DNA of 64,000 bases from Parerythrobacter jejuensis (lineage in GTDB: Bacteria; Pseudomonadota; Alphaproteobacteria; Sphingomonadales; Sphingomonadaceae), in NCBI RefSeq assembly GCF_039536765.1, contig NZ_BAAAZF010000001.1:1736001-1800000 (forward strand). Reading direction: 5' to 3'. Below the pieces are notes generated by a model that did not search any database, had not been told where the DNA came from, and was given only the letters and a program-made list of their open reading frames with translations. Both the position numbers and the translations under genes were made by a program. Of the stretch, positions 25,869 through 36,385 are shown piece by piece (the first letter of the stretch is position 1; every line of letters starts with the position of its first letter).

Positions 25869-26783
25869 ATGGCGACACAACTGACCCATCTTCAGCGGCT
25901 CGAATCCGAAAGCATCCATATTCTGCGCGAAACCGTGGCGGAGGCTGAAAAGCCGGTGATGATGTATTCCGTGGGTAAGGACAGCGCAGTGATGCTGCAT
26001 CTCGCGCGCAAGGCGTTCTATCCGGCACCCCCGCCCTTCCCGTTGCTCCATGTCGATACGACGTGGAAGTTTCGCGCCATGTACGATTTGCGCGAGCGCT
26101 CTGCACAAGAGGCCGGGATGGATCTGTTGGTGTGGCAAAACCCCGAAGCCAAGGAGCGCGGTATAAACCCCTTCGATCACGGCCCGCTCCACACCGATAT
26201 GTGGAAGACGCAAGGGTTGAAGCAAGCGCTCGACCACTACGGGTTCGATGTCGCTTTCGGTGGTGCACGGCGCGACGAGGAGAAGAGCCGCGCGAAGGAG
26301 CGTATCTTTTCCTTCCGCACTACCAGCCACGGATGGGACCCGAAGCGGCAGCGGCCCGAATTGTGGAATCTCTACAACGCGCGCAAATCGAAAGGGGAGA
26401 GCATCCGCGTCTTCCCGCTCTCCAATTGGACCGAGCTAGATATCTGGCAGTACATCATGGCCGAGCAGATCGAGATCGTGCCGCTATATTTTGCCGCACC
26501 CCGCCCGACCTTCGAATGGGAAGGCGGCTTGTTCATGGCCGACGATATCGACCGGCTGGAACAGGTCATGGGACACAGGCCAGAGATTACCCAGCGGTCC
26601 GTACGCTTCCGCACCCTCGGCTGCTTCCCACTGACGGGCGCAGTGGAAAGCGAAGCCGCGACGCTGGCCGAGGTGGTGCAGGAAATGCTGCTGACCACCA
26701 CCAGCGAACGGCAGGGCCGCGTAATTGATCAGGATGAGGGCGGCGCCGGGATGGAAAAGAAGAAGCAGGAGGGCTATTTCTGA
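25869..26783 (+). CDS. cysD: Sulfate adenylyltransferase subunit 2
   Basis: CysD is the PP-loop ATP pyrophosphatase that adenylates sulfate to APS with the GTPase CysN. The 304-residue protein has [13 protein letters not shown] at about 34-46, [16 protein letters not shown], and the C-terminal [19 protein letters not shown] at 25869 matches the family N-terminus ([12 protein letters not shown]); an upstream opening was rejected. No strong Shine-Dalgarno is visible. Its stop overlaps the cysNC start (TGATG), as expected for the equimolar complex. Confidence 0.97.
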   Translation: MATQLTHLQRLESESIHILRETVAEAEKPVMMYSVGKDSAVMLHLARKAFYPAPPPFPLLHVDTTWKFRAMYDLRERSAQEAGMDLLVWQNPEAKERGINPFDHGPLHTDMWKTQGLKQALDHYGFDVAFGGARRDEEKSRAKERIFSFRTTSHGWDPKRQRPELWNLYNARKSKGESIRVFPLSNWTELDIWQYIMAEQIEIVPLYFAAPRPTFEWEGGLFMADDIDRLEQVMGHRPEITQRSVRFRTLGCFPLTGAVESEAATLAEVVQEMLLTTTSERQGRVIDQDEGGAGMEKKKQEGYF

Positions 26784-28729
26784 TGGCCGAATTGACTGCC
26801 AGCCCGACTGTGAAATCGAATGGCAATACGGCCTATCGCCCTGACGCGCTGATTGCCGAAGATATCGAAGGCTATCTGGCACAACACCAGGACAAGAGCC
26901 TCTTGCGGTTTATCACCTGCGGGAGTGTCGACGATGGCAAGTCTACCCTGATCGGTCGCCTGCTCTACGATTCCAAAATGATCTTCGAAGACCAGCTTGC
27001 TGCACTCGAAAGCGACAGCAAGAAGGTCGGCACTCAGGGGCAGGACCTAGACTTTGCCCTGCTGGTCGACGGGCTGGCCGCAGAACGCGAACAAGGCATC
27101 ACGATCGATGTCGCCTACCGCTTTTTCGCAACCGAGAAGCGCAAATTCATCGTCGCAGATACGCCGGGGCACGAGCAATATACGCGCAACATGGTGACCG
27201 GTGCATCAACGGCCGATGCTGCGGTGATCCTTGTCGACGCGCGTAAGGGCGTCCTGGTGCAAACCCGCCGCCACAGCTTCATCGCCAAGCTGCTTGGCAT
27301 CCGCAATATCGTGCTGGCCGTGAACAAGATGGATCTGGTCGATTTCGATCAGGCCGCCTTTGACGCGATTGTTGCAGACTACCGCACATTCGCGAGCGAT
27401 ATCGGGCTGGAGGATGTGACTGCGATCCCTATCTCGGGCTTCAAGGGCGACAATATCGCCGCCGCACCTTCTTCTGAAACGCCATGGTATTCCGGACCGA
27501 GCCTGATCGAACATCTGGAAAGCGTGCCGATTGCCAATCGCGAAGCGCAAAGCCGACCGTTCCGTATGCCTGTGCAATGGGTCAACCGGCCCAATCTGGA
27601 TTTTCGCGGATTTGCCGGGCTGGTCAGCGATGGGAGAGTCAGGCCGGGCGATGCGGTTCGCGTGGTTCCCTCCGGCGCGACAAGCACCATCAAGAGCATC
27701 GAAACATTTGACGGCTCTCTAGACGAAGCCGTTGCAGGCCAGGCCGTGACCCTGACGCTGGCAGACGAGATCGATTGCAGCCGGGGCGATGTGATCGCGG
27801 CGGCAGAAGCACCGGTCGAAGCGGCCGACCAGTTTGAAGCATCGCTGGTATGGATGAGCGAAGACGCCCTGAAGCCCGGTCGCGGGTACTGGCTCAAGCT
27901 TGGCACCAGGACTGTGACTGCGACGATCCAGGAGCCGAAATACGAGATCAACGTCAACACGCTGGAGCATTTGGCGGCCAAAACGCTCGACCTGAATGCC
28001 ATCGGTGTGGCCGAAGTCACCACTGACAGGCCCATCGCATTCGAATCCTATGCCGACAGCAAGACGCTGGGCGGATTCATCCTGATCGACAAGGAGACCA
28101 ACGCCACGGTCGCGGCCGGGATGCTGAATTTCAGCCTGCGCCGCGCCCAGAATGTGCATTGGCAGGCGACCGACATTGCCCGCACCGACCATGCCAAGCT
28201 GAAGAACCAGCAGCCGCGCGTCCTGTGGTTCACCGGCCTGTCCGGTTCGGGCAAATCGACCATCGCCAACGAGGTCGAGAAGCGACTTGCACTGATGAAC
28301 CGGCATACCTTCCTGCTCGATGGCGACAATGTACGGCACGGGCTGAACAAGGATCTGGGTTTTACCGAGGCCGACCGGATCGAGAATATCCGCCGGGTCG
28401 GGGAAGTCGCCAAATTGATGACCGATGCTGGGCTGATCGTTCTGACTGCCTTTATCAGCCCGTTCAGGGCCGAACGCCGGATGGTTCGTGACATGCTGCC
28501 CGACGGGGAATTCATCGAGATTTTCGTCGACACTCCGCTGGAAGTCGCCGAGGAACGCGATGTCAAAGGGCTTTACAAGAAGGCGCGCGAGGGGACATTG
28601 AAGAACTTTACCGGCATCGACAGCCCCTATGAGGAACCCGAAGCGCCCGAAATCACAGTCAATACGGTGGCCATGACGGCGGCCGAAGCTGCGGAATACA
28701 TCCTCCAGCAAATCATGCCGCTCAAATGA
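26783..28729 (+). CDS. cysNC: Bifunctional sulfate adenylyltransferase subunit 1 / adenylylsulfate kinase
   Basis: A 648-residue fusion of the CysN GTPase and CysC kinase (NodQ type). The GTPase half has [20 protein letters not shown] (about 47-66), [17 protein letters not shown] and AVNKMDLV, then two beta-barrel domains. The APS kinase half begins near residue 475 with [18 protein letters not shown] and [15 protein letters not shown]. It makes APS and then PAPS. It shares one base with the cysD stop, and its own stop overlaps cysQ by 4 nt, so the three genes are tightly coupled. Confidence 0.97.
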   Translation: MAELTASPTVKSNGNTAYRPDALIAEDIEGYLAQHQDKSLLRFITCGSVDDGKSTLIGRLLYDSKMIFEDQLAALESDSKKVGTQGQDLDFALLVDGLAAEREQGITIDVAYRFFATEKRKFIVADTPGHEQYTRNMVTGASTADAAVILVDARKGVLVQTRRHSFIAKLLGIRNIVLAVNKMDLVDFDQAAFDAIVADYRTFASDIGLEDVTAIPISGFKGDNIAAAPSSETPWYSGPSLIEHLESVPIANREAQSRPFRMPVQWVNRPNLDFRGFAGLVSDGRVRPGDAVRVVPSGATSTIKSIETFDGSLDEAVAGQAVTLTLADEIDCSRGDVIAAAEAPVEAADQFEASLVWMSEDALKPGRGYWLKLGTRTVTATIQEPKYEINVNTLEHLAAKTLDLNAIGVAEVTTDRPIAFESYADSKTLGGFILIDKETNATVAAGMLNFSLRRAQNVHWQATDIARTDHAKLKNQQPRVLWFTGLSGSGKSTIANEVEKRLALMNRHTFLLDGDNVRHGLNKDLGFTEADRIENIRRVGEVAKLMTDAGLIVLTAFISPFRAERRMVRDMLPDGEFIEIFVDTPLEVAEERDVKGLYKKAREGTLKNFTGIDSPYEEPEAPEITVNTVAMTAAEAAEYILQQIMPLK

Positions 28730-29466
28730 GGGAAAGTGACGGCGAACTTGCCGCCCGACTGGCTGCAGAAGCAGGGGAAATCCTGCTCACGGTGCGCGCG
28801 GATGCAGGCCTTAGCGGCATGGCGTTGGGCAATTTGGGCGACAAGACCGCCAATGACTATTTGTGCGCAGCACTGGCCGAGCACCGGCCCGAGGACGGGC
28901 TGCTGTCAGAAGAGCGCAAGGATACAAGCGAGAGGCTTGCCATGTTGCGGGTCTGGATTGTCGATCCGGTCGACGGGACGCGCGAGTATGGCGAGGCCCG
29001 CGGCGACTGGGCGGTCCATGTCGGCTTGGCAATCGATGGTGTAGCTGCCGTTGGCGCAGTGGCCCTGCCCGGCCTCGATGGCGGCATCGTTCTGCGATCC
29101 GATGCTCCTGCGACAGTGCCGGCCATGGCGGATGTGCCCCGGATGGTGGTCAGTCGCACCCGCCCCGCTCCAGAGGCTGTGGCCGTTGCCCAGCAGATTG
29201 GCGCAGAGCTTCTGCCCATGGGTTCAGCCGGAGCCAAGGCGATGGCCGTGGTCCGTGGTGACGCCGAAATCTACCTGCATTCCGGCGGCCAGTATGAATG
29301 GGACAATTGTGCCCCCGTTGCCGTTGCCCAGGCGCATGGTCTCCACTGTTCGCGGATCGACGGATCGCCGATGCGCTATAACCAGGAGGATACCTATCTC
29401 CCCGATTTGCTGATTTGTCGCCCGGAGTGGACCGAGCGCGTGTTTGCCGCGCTTGCGCGCATTTAG
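28726..29466 (+). CDS. cysQ: 3'(2'),5'-bisphosphate nucleotidase
   Basis: This Mg-dependent phosphatase converts PAP, the by-product of PAPS use, to AMP and prevents its accumulation. The 246-residue protein shows FIG-superfamily motifs: [37 protein letters not shown], and the C-terminal [19 protein letters not shown]. It starts with ATG in a 4-nt overlap with cysNC, placing it in the sulfate activation operon. A second CysQ-like gene is at 57.8 kb. Its TAG interlocks with the convergent OmpA-type gene (29463-29466). Confidence 0.93.
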   Translation: MRESDGELAARLAAEAGEILLTVRADAGLSGMALGNLGDKTANDYLCAALAEHRPEDGLLSEERKDTSERLAMLRVWIVDPVDGTREYGEARGDWAVHVGLAIDGVAAVGAVALPGLDGGIVLRSDAPATVPAMADVPRMVVSRTRPAPEAVAVAQQIGAELLPMGSAGAKAMAVVRGDAEIYLHSGGQYEWDNCAPVAVAQAHGLHCSRIDGSPMRYNQEDTYLPDLLICRPEWTERVFAALARI

Positions 29467-30077
29467 CTCTCTGGCGTAGCCTCACCAACATCCTGATCAT
29501 CCGCAGAGACTGCATCGGTCAGGCTCTTGGGTTCGGCTTCCACCATCATCCCCTCGGGCACAGCGATCCGGATTTCGACACGACGATTGGCGATACGGCC
29601 AGGCTCATTCGGCTCGCCATCGGGCAAGGCGTTCGGCGCAACCGGATTCTGCTCGCCAAAGGCGATGGTGGTGATGCGGTCTTCCGGGACATCCTGCCCA
29701 ACCAGCCAAGCCTTTACCGCATCGGCCCGGCTTTGCGACATACGCTGATTGACGGCGTCGTCGCCGCCAGCATCGCTATGGCCCCCAATCGTAATCGCAC
29801 CGCCTGCTTCGAACTGCCGACTGGCGAGCATGTCTTCCAGCAGGGCCACTGCGGTATCGTCCAGTTCGTCGCCGCTCTTGCCAAAACTGATGGTGAGCGC
29901 CAGCGGTTCGAGCGGCACCATGCGGGCTTCCTCGATATCCGGACGGATAATCGATACAGGCTCGGTCGTGCTCGGCGAAGCTTCGACGTCATCGACTACG
30001 GTGGGGTCGGCATCGGTCGTGTCGCCACACGCCAGAAGAGCGAGCGAGGAAAGGCCCAGAATAAGGACAGAGCGCAT
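29463..30077 (-). CDS. OmpA-family lipoprotein
   Basis: A 204-residue lipoprotein. The lipobox LALLAC lies around residues 15-20, giving a lipidated cysteine followed by GD, which may bear on sorting. After an acidic linker, an OmpA C-terminal peptidoglycan-binding domain covers about 75-185 (GGHSDAGGDDAVNQRMSQSRADAV ... RIANRRVEIRI). ATG at 30077 has AAAGGAG 8 nt upstream. It follows the antiporter gene by 20 nt on the same strand. It probably anchors the outer membrane to peptidoglycan. Confidence 0.88.
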   Translation of the reverse strand: MRSVLILGLSSLALLACGDTTDADPTVVDDVEASPSTTEPVSIIRPDIEEARMVPLEPLALTISFGKSGDELDDTAVALLEDMLASRQFEAGGAITIGGHSDAGGDDAVNQRMSQSRADAVKAWLVGQDVPEDRITTIAFGEQNPVAPNALPDGEPNEPGRIANRRVEIRIAVPEGMMVEAEPKSLTDAVSADDQDVGEATPES

Positions 30078-30097
30078 CGGTTTGTCTCCTTTGCGGT

Positions 30098-31951
30098 TCA
30101 TGCCGGCTCGGGGGCCGTGCCCCTGTTGCCGGATTTGCGTTGTGCCAGCTCGTCAGCTGGCCGATCCTGCGGTGGCGAGAACGAAATGACGGTGTCGCCT
30201 GCGCGGGGCTCGGGCCGCGCCGCATGGGTGAAAAAGCGCATCGTACCGGTTTCACGCAGCAGCAATAGCATATGGGCGGACTCCGGCAGCTTGTCCTGTG
30301 CGTCCTCGAAATTGAACTGATCGGACAATTTGGTTTTGCGGAATACCCAACCTTGTTTCTGCCGCTCCTGCACATCTGCTACGCCGAAGCCCGATTCGAA
30401 CAGCGAACGGCCCCGTAGGCTATCGGGCAAGGTGCGATGATCCTCATCGTCAGAATCGCCTAGCTGATAGACACTGTCGCGACCGATTTCGTAGGCAAAC
30501 TCGTTGCAGACCAAGGCATTGTAAGCCTCATTCCCGGTCGCTGCGACCAGGACCTGGTACGGCGTCAGGTCGAGATTGTGCTCGGTCGCTTCGTTGAGGA
30601 TTTCGCCGTGATAAAAGGGAAGTCCTTCCCGCCGCGCCGGGGCGAGGCTCTGCCAGCTTGGATCGACAATCATTACCGGCGTCTTCAGCGCCTGCATTTC
30701 TTTCGCCAGCGCGATCGTCCATGGAGTGCTTCCGACAATAAGCAGGCCGGGTTGATTGTTGCCTTTGATCTTGAGCCAGCGGGCAACTAGATCGACCGTA
30801 AAGCCGTGGGCCACGATAGTTGCGACAACGACGGCAAAGCTAAGGCCTATGAGCAGGTTTCCATCTGCATATCCAAGCTCGCTGAGCCGCAGGGCAAACA
30901 GGCCGGAGATTGCCACCAGAACAATCCCGCGCGGAGCGATCCAGGCCACGAACAGTCGCTCGTTCCAGGGCACTGAACTACCCAGGAGACTGATCAGGAC
31001 GGTCGCCGGGCGAACTACAAACAACAGCACCAGCAGGAATGCGGCAAAGCGCCAGTTGAAATATTCGAGGTCGGACACCTGCAGGCTGGAGGCGAGAAGG
31101 ATGAAAATCCCCGACACCAACAGAACTGCTATGTTCTCCTTGAACGGATGGATGCTGCGCAAGCTCGATACATTCATGTTGGCCAGCGCCACGCCCATGA
31201 CGGTGACGGCCACCAAACCTGCCTCATGCTCGATCTTGTTGGACAGCACGAAGACACCGATCACGGTGACGAACAGGACGGGCACTTTGAGATATTCGGG
31301 TATGGCCCCGCGCGGAAACAGGAAGGCGATAAGCCACGCTGCCGCATAGCCGATCAGGCCAGCGATGATTGCAGCGATCAGGAGCGGCGGCACAACCTCG
31401 AAGATAGAAGCGCCTGGGCTCTCGGCAACTTTGCGGAAATACTCATAGGCAATCACAGCACATAGCGCGCCGGTCGGATCATTGACGATCGATTCCCATT
31501 TCAGGATCGATGCAGGTCGCGCTTGCACGTTTGACTGGCGTAGCAAGGGCAAGACCACTGTGGGCCCGGTCACCACCAGGATCCCGCCGAACAGGATTGC
31601 CACTGGCCACACTATCCCGGCGACATAGAAACCGGCAGCAGAGCCAAGCGCCCAGCCCACCAGTACCCCAATGGTCGCGAGCCGCCATACGGCGTCACCG
31701 GAATGGCGCAATTCGCGCAAATCGAGGCTGAGACCGCCTTCAAACAGGATCAGTGCAACACCGATGCCGATCATCGGCTCCAGCAGATCGCCAAAGGTCT
31801 CTTCAGGATTGAACAGGCCCAGCACCGGCCCGGCCAGAAAGCCGGCCAGGAGCATCAGCACAATGGCCGGCCAACCAGTCCGCCACGCAATCCATTGCGC
31901 CCCGATACCGAGTACGCCAACCGTTGCAATTACAAGTGCTTGGGATTCCAT
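30098..31951 (-). CDS. CPA1-type Na+/H+ antiporter with C-terminal TrkA-N domain
   Basis: A 617-residue inner-membrane protein with about 12 helices in its first 400 residues, starting MESQALVIATVGVLGIGAQW. Antiporter signatures include ALILFEGGLSLDLREL, VVTGPTVVLPLLRQ, and KWESIVNDPTGALCAV with the ND transport pair. A soluble nucleotide-binding TrkA-N-like domain follows (about 425-530, GLLIVGSTPWTIALAKEM), then a short C-terminal region that may be a TrkA-C. It is likely an ion/proton exchanger gated by a ligand; the ion is unproven. It is cotranscribed with the OmpA lipoprotein gene. Confidence 0.88.
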   Translation of the reverse strand: MESQALVIATVGVLGIGAQWIAWRTGWPAIVLMLLAGFLAGPVLGLFNPEETFGDLLEPMIGIGVALILFEGGLSLDLRELRHSGDAVWRLATIGVLVGWALGSAAGFYVAGIVWPVAILFGGILVVTGPTVVLPLLRQSNVQARPASILKWESIVNDPTGALCAVIAYEYFRKVAESPGASIFEVVPPLLIAAIIAGLIGYAAAWLIAFLFPRGAIPEYLKVPVLFVTVIGVFVLSNKIEHEAGLVAVTVMGVALANMNVSSLRSIHPFKENIAVLLVSGIFILLASSLQVSDLEYFNWRFAAFLLVLLFVVRPATVLISLLGSSVPWNERLFVAWIAPRGIVLVAISGLFALRLSELGYADGNLLIGLSFAVVVATIVAHGFTVDLVARWLKIKGNNQPGLLIVGSTPWTIALAKEMQALKTPVMIVDPSWQSLAPARREGLPFYHGEILNEATEHNLDLTPYQVLVAATGNEAYNALVCNEFAYEIGRDSVYQLGDSDDEDHRTLPDSLRGRSLFESGFGVADVQERQKQGWVFRKTKLSDQFNFEDAQDKLPESAHMLLLLRETGTMRFFTHAARPEPRAGDTVISFSPPQDRPADELAQRKSGNRGTAPEPA

Positions 31952-32036
31952 CTCTGCGCTATAGGCCCCTTCAGTCCCTTTGGACAATCAATGCATGGGG
32001 ACGCATTTCTTTCCGGACTTGAAGCTTTGGCAGGGC

Positions 32037-32573
32037 TTAGTGACCGTCAAAAGCCATTAGCGCATCGACCGTGACGCCCGCACTGCGCAATTTCTCCGCC
32101 CCACCCAATTCAGGTAAATCAATCACGAACAGCGCCTGTTCGACGATCCCGCCCGCTTGTCGCAACAGATCGGCGGCGGCCAGCGCCGTGCCACCCGTGG
32201 CGATCAGATCATCGACCATCACGACCCGCTGGCCCGGCGCAATCGCAGCTGGATCGATTTCCAGCCGATCCGTCCCGTATTCGAGGTCGTAATCCACCCC
32301 GATGGTCTTGATCGGTAGCTTGCCCGGCTTGCGGATCGGTATGAAACCGATGCCCAGCTCCACCGCCACACCAGTGCCGAAGATGAAGCCGCGCGCTTCC
32401 ATCCCTGCAATCACCTCGGCTCCGGCCAATTCGGCCGCCTTGGCGAGGTGTTTCATGGTTGCGGCAAGGCCAGCCCCGTGACCGAGAAGAGTCGTGATGT
32501 CACGGAACTGGATCCCCGGAGAAGGGAAATCCGGCACGGTGCGGATCAAGGCTTTGAGTTCATCGGTCGTCAT
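32037..32573 (-). CDS. apt: Adenine phosphoribosyltransferase
   Basis: A purine salvage enzyme joining adenine and PRPP to AMP. The 178-residue length is typical. It has FRDITTLLGHG, MEARGFIFGTGVAVELGIGF, RKPGKLP and the PRPP loop VVMVDDLIATGGTALAA. ATG at 32573 has GGGGGA just upstream. A terminator hairpin for petC lies between petC and this gene on the same strand, so apt is probably a separate unit or expressed by readthrough. Confidence 0.97.
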   Translation of the reverse strand: MTTDELKALIRTVPDFPSPGIQFRDITTLLGHGAGLAATMKHLAKAAELAGAEVIAGMEARGFIFGTGVAVELGIGFIPIRKPGKLPIKTIGVDYDLEYGTDRLEIDPAAIAPGQRVVMVDDLIATGGTALAAADLLRQAGGIVEQALFVIDLPELGGAEKLRSAGVTVDALMAFDGH

Positions 32574-32590
32574 GCATCCCCCAAAATGAA

Positions 32591-32622
32591 GCGCCCCTCG
32601 CATCGCATGGATGGAGGGGCGC
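32591..32622 (-). terminator. Terminator of the petABC operon
   Basis: GCGCCCCTC (32591-32599) pairs perfectly with GAGGGGCGC (32614-32622) around a 14-nt loop. On the minus strand it is followed by TTCATTTT. It begins 30 nt after the petC stop. Confidence 0.75.
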
Positions 32623-32652
32623 GTTCAAATTCGTTGATTGTCAGAATCCGGC

Positions 32653-33504
32653 TTACTTGGCCTTCTTCGGCTTCACTGCAGACCAGATTTGTTGCTTGGC
32701 GAGATAAGCCAGGATCGTGGCGAAAAGCAGGAAGCCCAGCACCGGCCAACCGGTTTGCTTCCGCTTCACCAAGGTCGGTTCAGCGGTCCAGGTCAGGAAT
32801 GCGGCGACATCCTGCGACATCTGGTCGACCGTAGCCTCGGTGCCATCATCATAAGTCACCTGACCAGCGGTCAGCTGCGGCGCCATCGCAATGTTGAGAT
32901 TGGGGAAATACTCGTTGTAATACAATCCCGCAGGCGTCTCGAAATCCGGATGCGTTGTCGTAATCTCTTCCGGTGCAGGGCCATAGCCACGCAGCAGCGA
33001 ATAGACGTAATCCGTGCCATCATTGCGTGCCTTGGTCATCAGCGAGAGGTCAGGCGGGATGGCATTGTTATTGGCCGCTGCCGCTGCAACATCGTTGGGA
33101 TAGGGCGACGGGAAATAATCAACCGGCGTCCCCGCGCGCGAGGTTGCCTCACCGGTATCCGGGTCAATGCCGGGCACCTGCCAGCTGGCAGCCTCCGCCT
33201 TCACCTGTGCTTCGTTATAACCGAGCTGCGTAAGGTTGCGGAAAGCGACAAACTTCAGGCTGTGGCAAGCCGAGCAGACTTCCTTGTACACCTTGTAGCC
33301 ACGCTGAAGCTGGGCCACGTCCCACTTGCCGAACGCGCCATCAAAGGACCAGCCGGTCGCCGGTGCATCGGGCTTCTTGTAGTAGGTGTATTCCGGGCCC
33401 TTGGTCACAGTTTCGGTCGCCGCATTATAGGCGCCGAAACCGAAGGAAACCATCACGACAAGCGCGAAGAGGAGGCCAGTGGCGATTGCAAAAAGGCGGA
33501 TCAT
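32653..33504 (-). CDS. petC: Cytochrome c1 of the bc1 complex
   Basis: A periplasmic, membrane-anchored haem subunit passing electrons from the Rieske centre to cytochrome c. The 283-residue protein has an N-terminal signal or anchor (MIRLFAIATGLLFALVVMV), the haem motif CSACH near residue 60, the axial methionine in NLNIAMAPQLTAG, and a C-terminal anchor helix before KPKKAK. ATG at 33504 has AGGAAAG upstream. It is third in petABC, 22 nt after petB. Confidence 0.96.
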   Translation of the reverse strand: MIRLFAIATGLLFALVVMVSFGFGAYNAATETVTKGPEYTYYKKPDAPATGWSFDGAFGKWDVAQLQRGYKVYKEVCSACHSLKFVAFRNLTQLGYNEAQVKAEAASWQVPGIDPDTGEATSRAGTPVDYFPSPYPNDVAAAAANNNAIPPDLSLMTKARNDGTDYVYSLLRGYGPAPEEITTTHPDFETPAGLYYNEYFPNLNIAMAPQLTAGQVTYDDGTEATVDQMSQDVAAFLTWTAEPTLVKRKQTGWPVLGFLLFATILAYLAKQQIWSAVKPKKAK

Positions 33505-33526
33505 ATTCTCGTCTTTCCTAAGCGCT

Positions 33527-34822
33527 TCAGGCCGAGGCCGCTGGGGTTGTGTCGCCAAGCTTGGCGCTATCATCCGATCCCAGCACTGCTTCGGTAATCG
33601 AATAGGGCAGCGGTTCCGGCTTCTCGATCGAAGAGACGACCGGGATAATCACCAGGAAGTGGATGAAGTAATAAGCCGTCGCAATCTGGCTCAGCATTAC
33701 ATAGGGCTCTTCAGCCGGTGCGCCGCCACAGATGAACAGCACGACCATGCACGGCACCAGGCCGAACCAGAAGAACTTGCGGAACATCGGGCGGTAATGG
33801 CCGCTCCGAACCGGCGAACGGTCAAGCCACGGCAGCAGGAACCACAACAGGATCGAGCTGAACATCGCCAACACGCCCCACAGCTTCGCCGACAGGACAA
33901 AGTCGAAAGTGAAGGCACGCAGGATCGCGTAGAACGGATAGAAATACCATTCGGGCACGATATGCGCAGGCGTCGCCAGCGGGTTCGCCTCGATATAGTT
34001 GTCAGCATGGCCGAGCAGGTTCGGGATGAAGAACACGAAGGCGCAATAGATGATCAGGAACACGCCCAAGCCAAAGCCGTCTTTCGCCGTGTAATACGGG
34101 TGGAACGGGATTGTGTCGCTTTCCTGCTTCACCTCGATACCGGTCGGATTCGAAGAGCCCGGAATGTGCAAGGCCCAGACGTGGAGGATAACCACGCCCA
34201 GTGTCACGAAGGGCAGCAGGAAGTGGAGCGAGAAGAAGCGGTTGAGCGCGGCATTGTCAGGCGCAAAACCGCCCACCAGCCATACCTGCAGCGGCTCACC
34301 GATCAGCGGGATCGCCCCGAACAGGCCGGTAATAACCTTGGCACCCCAGAAACTCATCTGCCCCCAAGGCAGGACATAACCCATGAACGCCGTCGCCATT
34401 ACCAGCAGGAAGATGACCACGCCGAGCAGCCAGATCATCTCGCGCGGTGCCTTGTACGAGCTGTAATAGAAGCCGCGGAAGATATGGATGTAGAGCACGA
34501 GGAAGAAGAAGCTGGCCCCGTTGGCATGCGCATAACGCAGCATCCAGCCCCAGTTGACGTCGCGCATGATGTGCTCGGTCGAGCTGAAGGCAACCAGCGC
34601 GTTGGGCGCATAATGCATCGCCAGGATCACGCCGGTGACGATCTGCATGACAAGGCAGAAGCCTGCCAGGACACCGAAGTTCCAGAAATATGACAGGTTG
34701 CGCGGCACAGGATAGCCGGCACCCACAGCATTATAGACAAGGCGCGGCAGCGGCAGCTTCTCGTCGACCCACTTGGTGAAGTCGTTGGCGGGTGTGTATT
34801 CCTTGGCCCAGGGAAAGCTCAT
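33527..34822 (-). CDS. petB: Cytochrome b of the bc1 complex
   Basis: The 431-residue membrane subunit carrying haems bL and bH and both quinone sites. The four haem histidines lie in [20 protein letters not shown] with HIFRGFYY, and in [19 protein letters not shown]. The Qo-site motif PEWY occurs in [12 protein letters not shown]. Eight membrane helices are expected. It starts at ATG 34822, 20 nt after petA, and is a single cytochrome b, not split b6/IV. Confidence 0.97.
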   Translation of the reverse strand: MSFPWAKEYTPANDFTKWVDEKLPLPRLVYNAVGAGYPVPRNLSYFWNFGVLAGFCLVMQIVTGVILAMHYAPNALVAFSSTEHIMRDVNWGWMLRYAHANGASFFFLVLYIHIFRGFYYSSYKAPREMIWLLGVVIFLLVMATAFMGYVLPWGQMSFWGAKVITGLFGAIPLIGEPLQVWLVGGFAPDNAALNRFFSLHFLLPFVTLGVVILHVWALHIPGSSNPTGIEVKQESDTIPFHPYYTAKDGFGLGVFLIIYCAFVFFIPNLLGHADNYIEANPLATPAHIVPEWYFYPFYAILRAFTFDFVLSAKLWGVLAMFSSILLWFLLPWLDRSPVRSGHYRPMFRKFFWFGLVPCMVVLFICGGAPAEEPYVMLSQIATAYYFIHFLVIIPVVSSIEKPEPLPYSITEAVLGSDDSAKLGDTTPAASA

Positions 34823-34842
34823 AATCTGGTCTCTCGTATTCC

Positions 34843-35418
34843 TTAGCCGACCACAACAGTGGTTTCGGAGGTGAATGTGTATTCCGGCACTTCGAGGTTG
34901 GTCGGTGCCGGACCTTTACGGATACGGCCTGCCGTATCGTAGTGCGAGCCGTGACAGGGGCAGAAATAGCCGCCATACTCGCCCTTGTTCTCGCCTTCGG
35001 CAGCGCCCAGAGGAACACAGCCGAGATGGGTGCAAACGCCCATCGTGATCAGGATGTCTTCATTGCCTTCCGAGGTCCGCTCGGCGAGCGTCTGGGGCTC
35101 GCGCAGGTCGGACAAGGGCACGGAATTGGCATCGGCAATCTCTGCAGCGGTCAGGCGCTTCACAAACAGCGGCTGCTTGCGGAAAATCGCCTTGATCGAC
35201 TGTCCGGGCTCGATACCTGCAACGTCAACTTCGGTCGTCGATTCCGCCAACACATCCGCCGAAGGCGCCATCTGGCTGACCAGCGGATAGACGACCGCAA
35301 GGCCGCCTACGCCAGCCGCACTGACCGCAGCGATGTTGATGAAGTCGCGACGCCGTACGCCGTCTTCGGTATGTTCGGAAGCTGTGTCCGCGGTTGCGGT
35401 GCCCGAATTGTCAGCCAT
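34843..35418 (-). CDS. petA: Rieske iron-sulfur protein of the bc1 complex
   Basis: A 191-residue [2Fe-2S] subunit. The cluster ligands are in CTHLGC and CPCHGS. The N-terminus has a twin-arginine-like [21 protein letters not shown], which is both Tat signal and membrane anchor. ATG at 35418 (MADNSG) has AGGA 3-4 nt upstream and is preferred to the ORF opening upstream. It is the first gene of the petABC operon, behind a predicted promoter at 35559-35586. Confidence 0.97.
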   Translation of the reverse strand: MADNSGTATADTASEHTEDGVRRRDFINIAAVSAAGVGGLAVVYPLVSQMAPSADVLAESTTEVDVAGIEPGQSIKAIFRKQPLFVKRLTAAEIADANSVPLSDLREPQTLAERTSEGNEDILITMGVCTHLGCVPLGAAEGENKGEYGGYFCPCHGSHYDTAGRIRKGPAPTNLEVPEYTFTSETTVVVG

Positions 35419-35558
35419 TGATCCTGCCTTGCCATGGGCCTTGCGGGACATCCGCCCGGCCTACTGAACAACTATCAGGTCGCAGCTGCGGTAGAGTTTC
35501 GAGAATGAGCCCCTGCCGCGCGGCCACAGATTGCAGCCCTACGCCTGTTTGGGCGCGC

Positions 35559-35586
35559 TCCTAGCCCGATTGGGCGGCAAAGCCAA
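35559..35586 (-). promoter_or_regulatory. Predicted petABC promoter
   Basis: On the minus strand, TTGGCT (35581-35586) and CTAGGA (35559-35564) are 16 nt apart, with the GCTAG core seen before several other genes in this window. It would leave an untranslated leader of roughly 135 nt before petA. Confidence 0.35.
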
Positions 35587-35614
35587 TGGCCTTTTGGGCA
35601 TCTTATATGCAGTT

Positions 35615-36385
35615 TCACGCAACGATGGCGGGAAGCCCTATCAGCGAGGCCTGTCGACCATAGTTTGCCGCGCCCGAATGAGTGGCCCGGCGGAAGGAAT
35701 AGAACCGGTCGGGCAAGGCGTAAGTATCCAGCTCCAAAGGGTCGATCCGGGCAATGCCAGCACTCTGCAATCGTGACGCTACGTAACCCTCGAGATCGAA
35801 CTGCCAATGGCCTTGCCGACCGGCAATAAAATGTCGTTCGTCCTCGACTGAAAAATGGGTCCGGAAAGGGGCGTCCACTTCATAGTTGTCCTGCCCGATG
35901 CAAGGCCCGATCGCGGCGGCAATCCGTGATGCCTCTGCGCCGAGCTTTTCCATCATCTCGAGTGTCGATTCGATCACTCCGCCGTGAGCGCCGCGCCACC
36001 CGGCATGAGCCGCAGCGACAATCCCCGCTTGCGAATCTGCCAGCAGGACCGGAGCGCAATCTGCTGTAACAACGCCCAGCAGCAGGCCCGGCCGGTCGGT
36101 CACCACAGCATCTGCGCGGGGCCGATCCGCATCATCCCATACCTCACGCACCACCACCGCGTCGGGGGAATGGACCTGGTAGGGCATGGCGAGCTCCGCA
36201 TCCGGCTGGATGGCGGCTATAGCGCTGCGGCGGTTTGCCGCCACACGAGCCGGATCATCCCCTGCGCCTTGCCCGAATTGCAGACCCGCAACGTCCCCCG
36301 TCGAAACGCCGCCCGCCCGGCCCAGAAAGCCATGGGGCACATCGGCGAGCAAGTGCGACCGGGTAATATCGAGCTGGTCAGCCAA
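35615..36385 (-). CDS. pgeF: Peptidoglycan editing factor / multicopper-oxidase-like protein (YfiH family)
   Basis: A 256-residue YfiH/PgeF protein. In E. coli it removes muropeptides carrying L-Ser in place of L-Ala; other members were described as polyphenol oxidases or purine nucleoside phosphorylases. The zinc-ligand motifs appear as VVTADCAPVLLAD and AAHAGWRGAHGGV, with IGPCIGQDNYEV downstream. The ATG at 36385 overlaps the end of pepN by 8 nt on the same strand, so translation is coupled. Substrate in this organism is not certain. Confidence 0.88.
   Translation of the reverse strand: MADQLDITRSHLLADVPHGFLGRAGGVSTGDVAGLQFGQGAGDDPARVAANRRSAIAAIQPDAELAMPYQVHSPDAVVVREVWDDADRPRADAVVTDRPGLLLGVVTADCAPVLLADSQAGIVAAAHAGWRGAHGGVIESTLEMMEKLGAEASRIAAAIGPCIGQDNYEVDAPFRTHFSVEDERHFIAGRQGHWQFDLEGYVASRLQSAGIARIDPLELDTYALPDRFYSFRRATHSGAANYGRQASLIGLPAIVA

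Noticed and set aside
33479-34693. 404-codon open frame antisense to petB
   Set aside because: Low-complexity Glu/His/Arg-rich translation typical of the reverse of a membrane protein gene; petB is certain.
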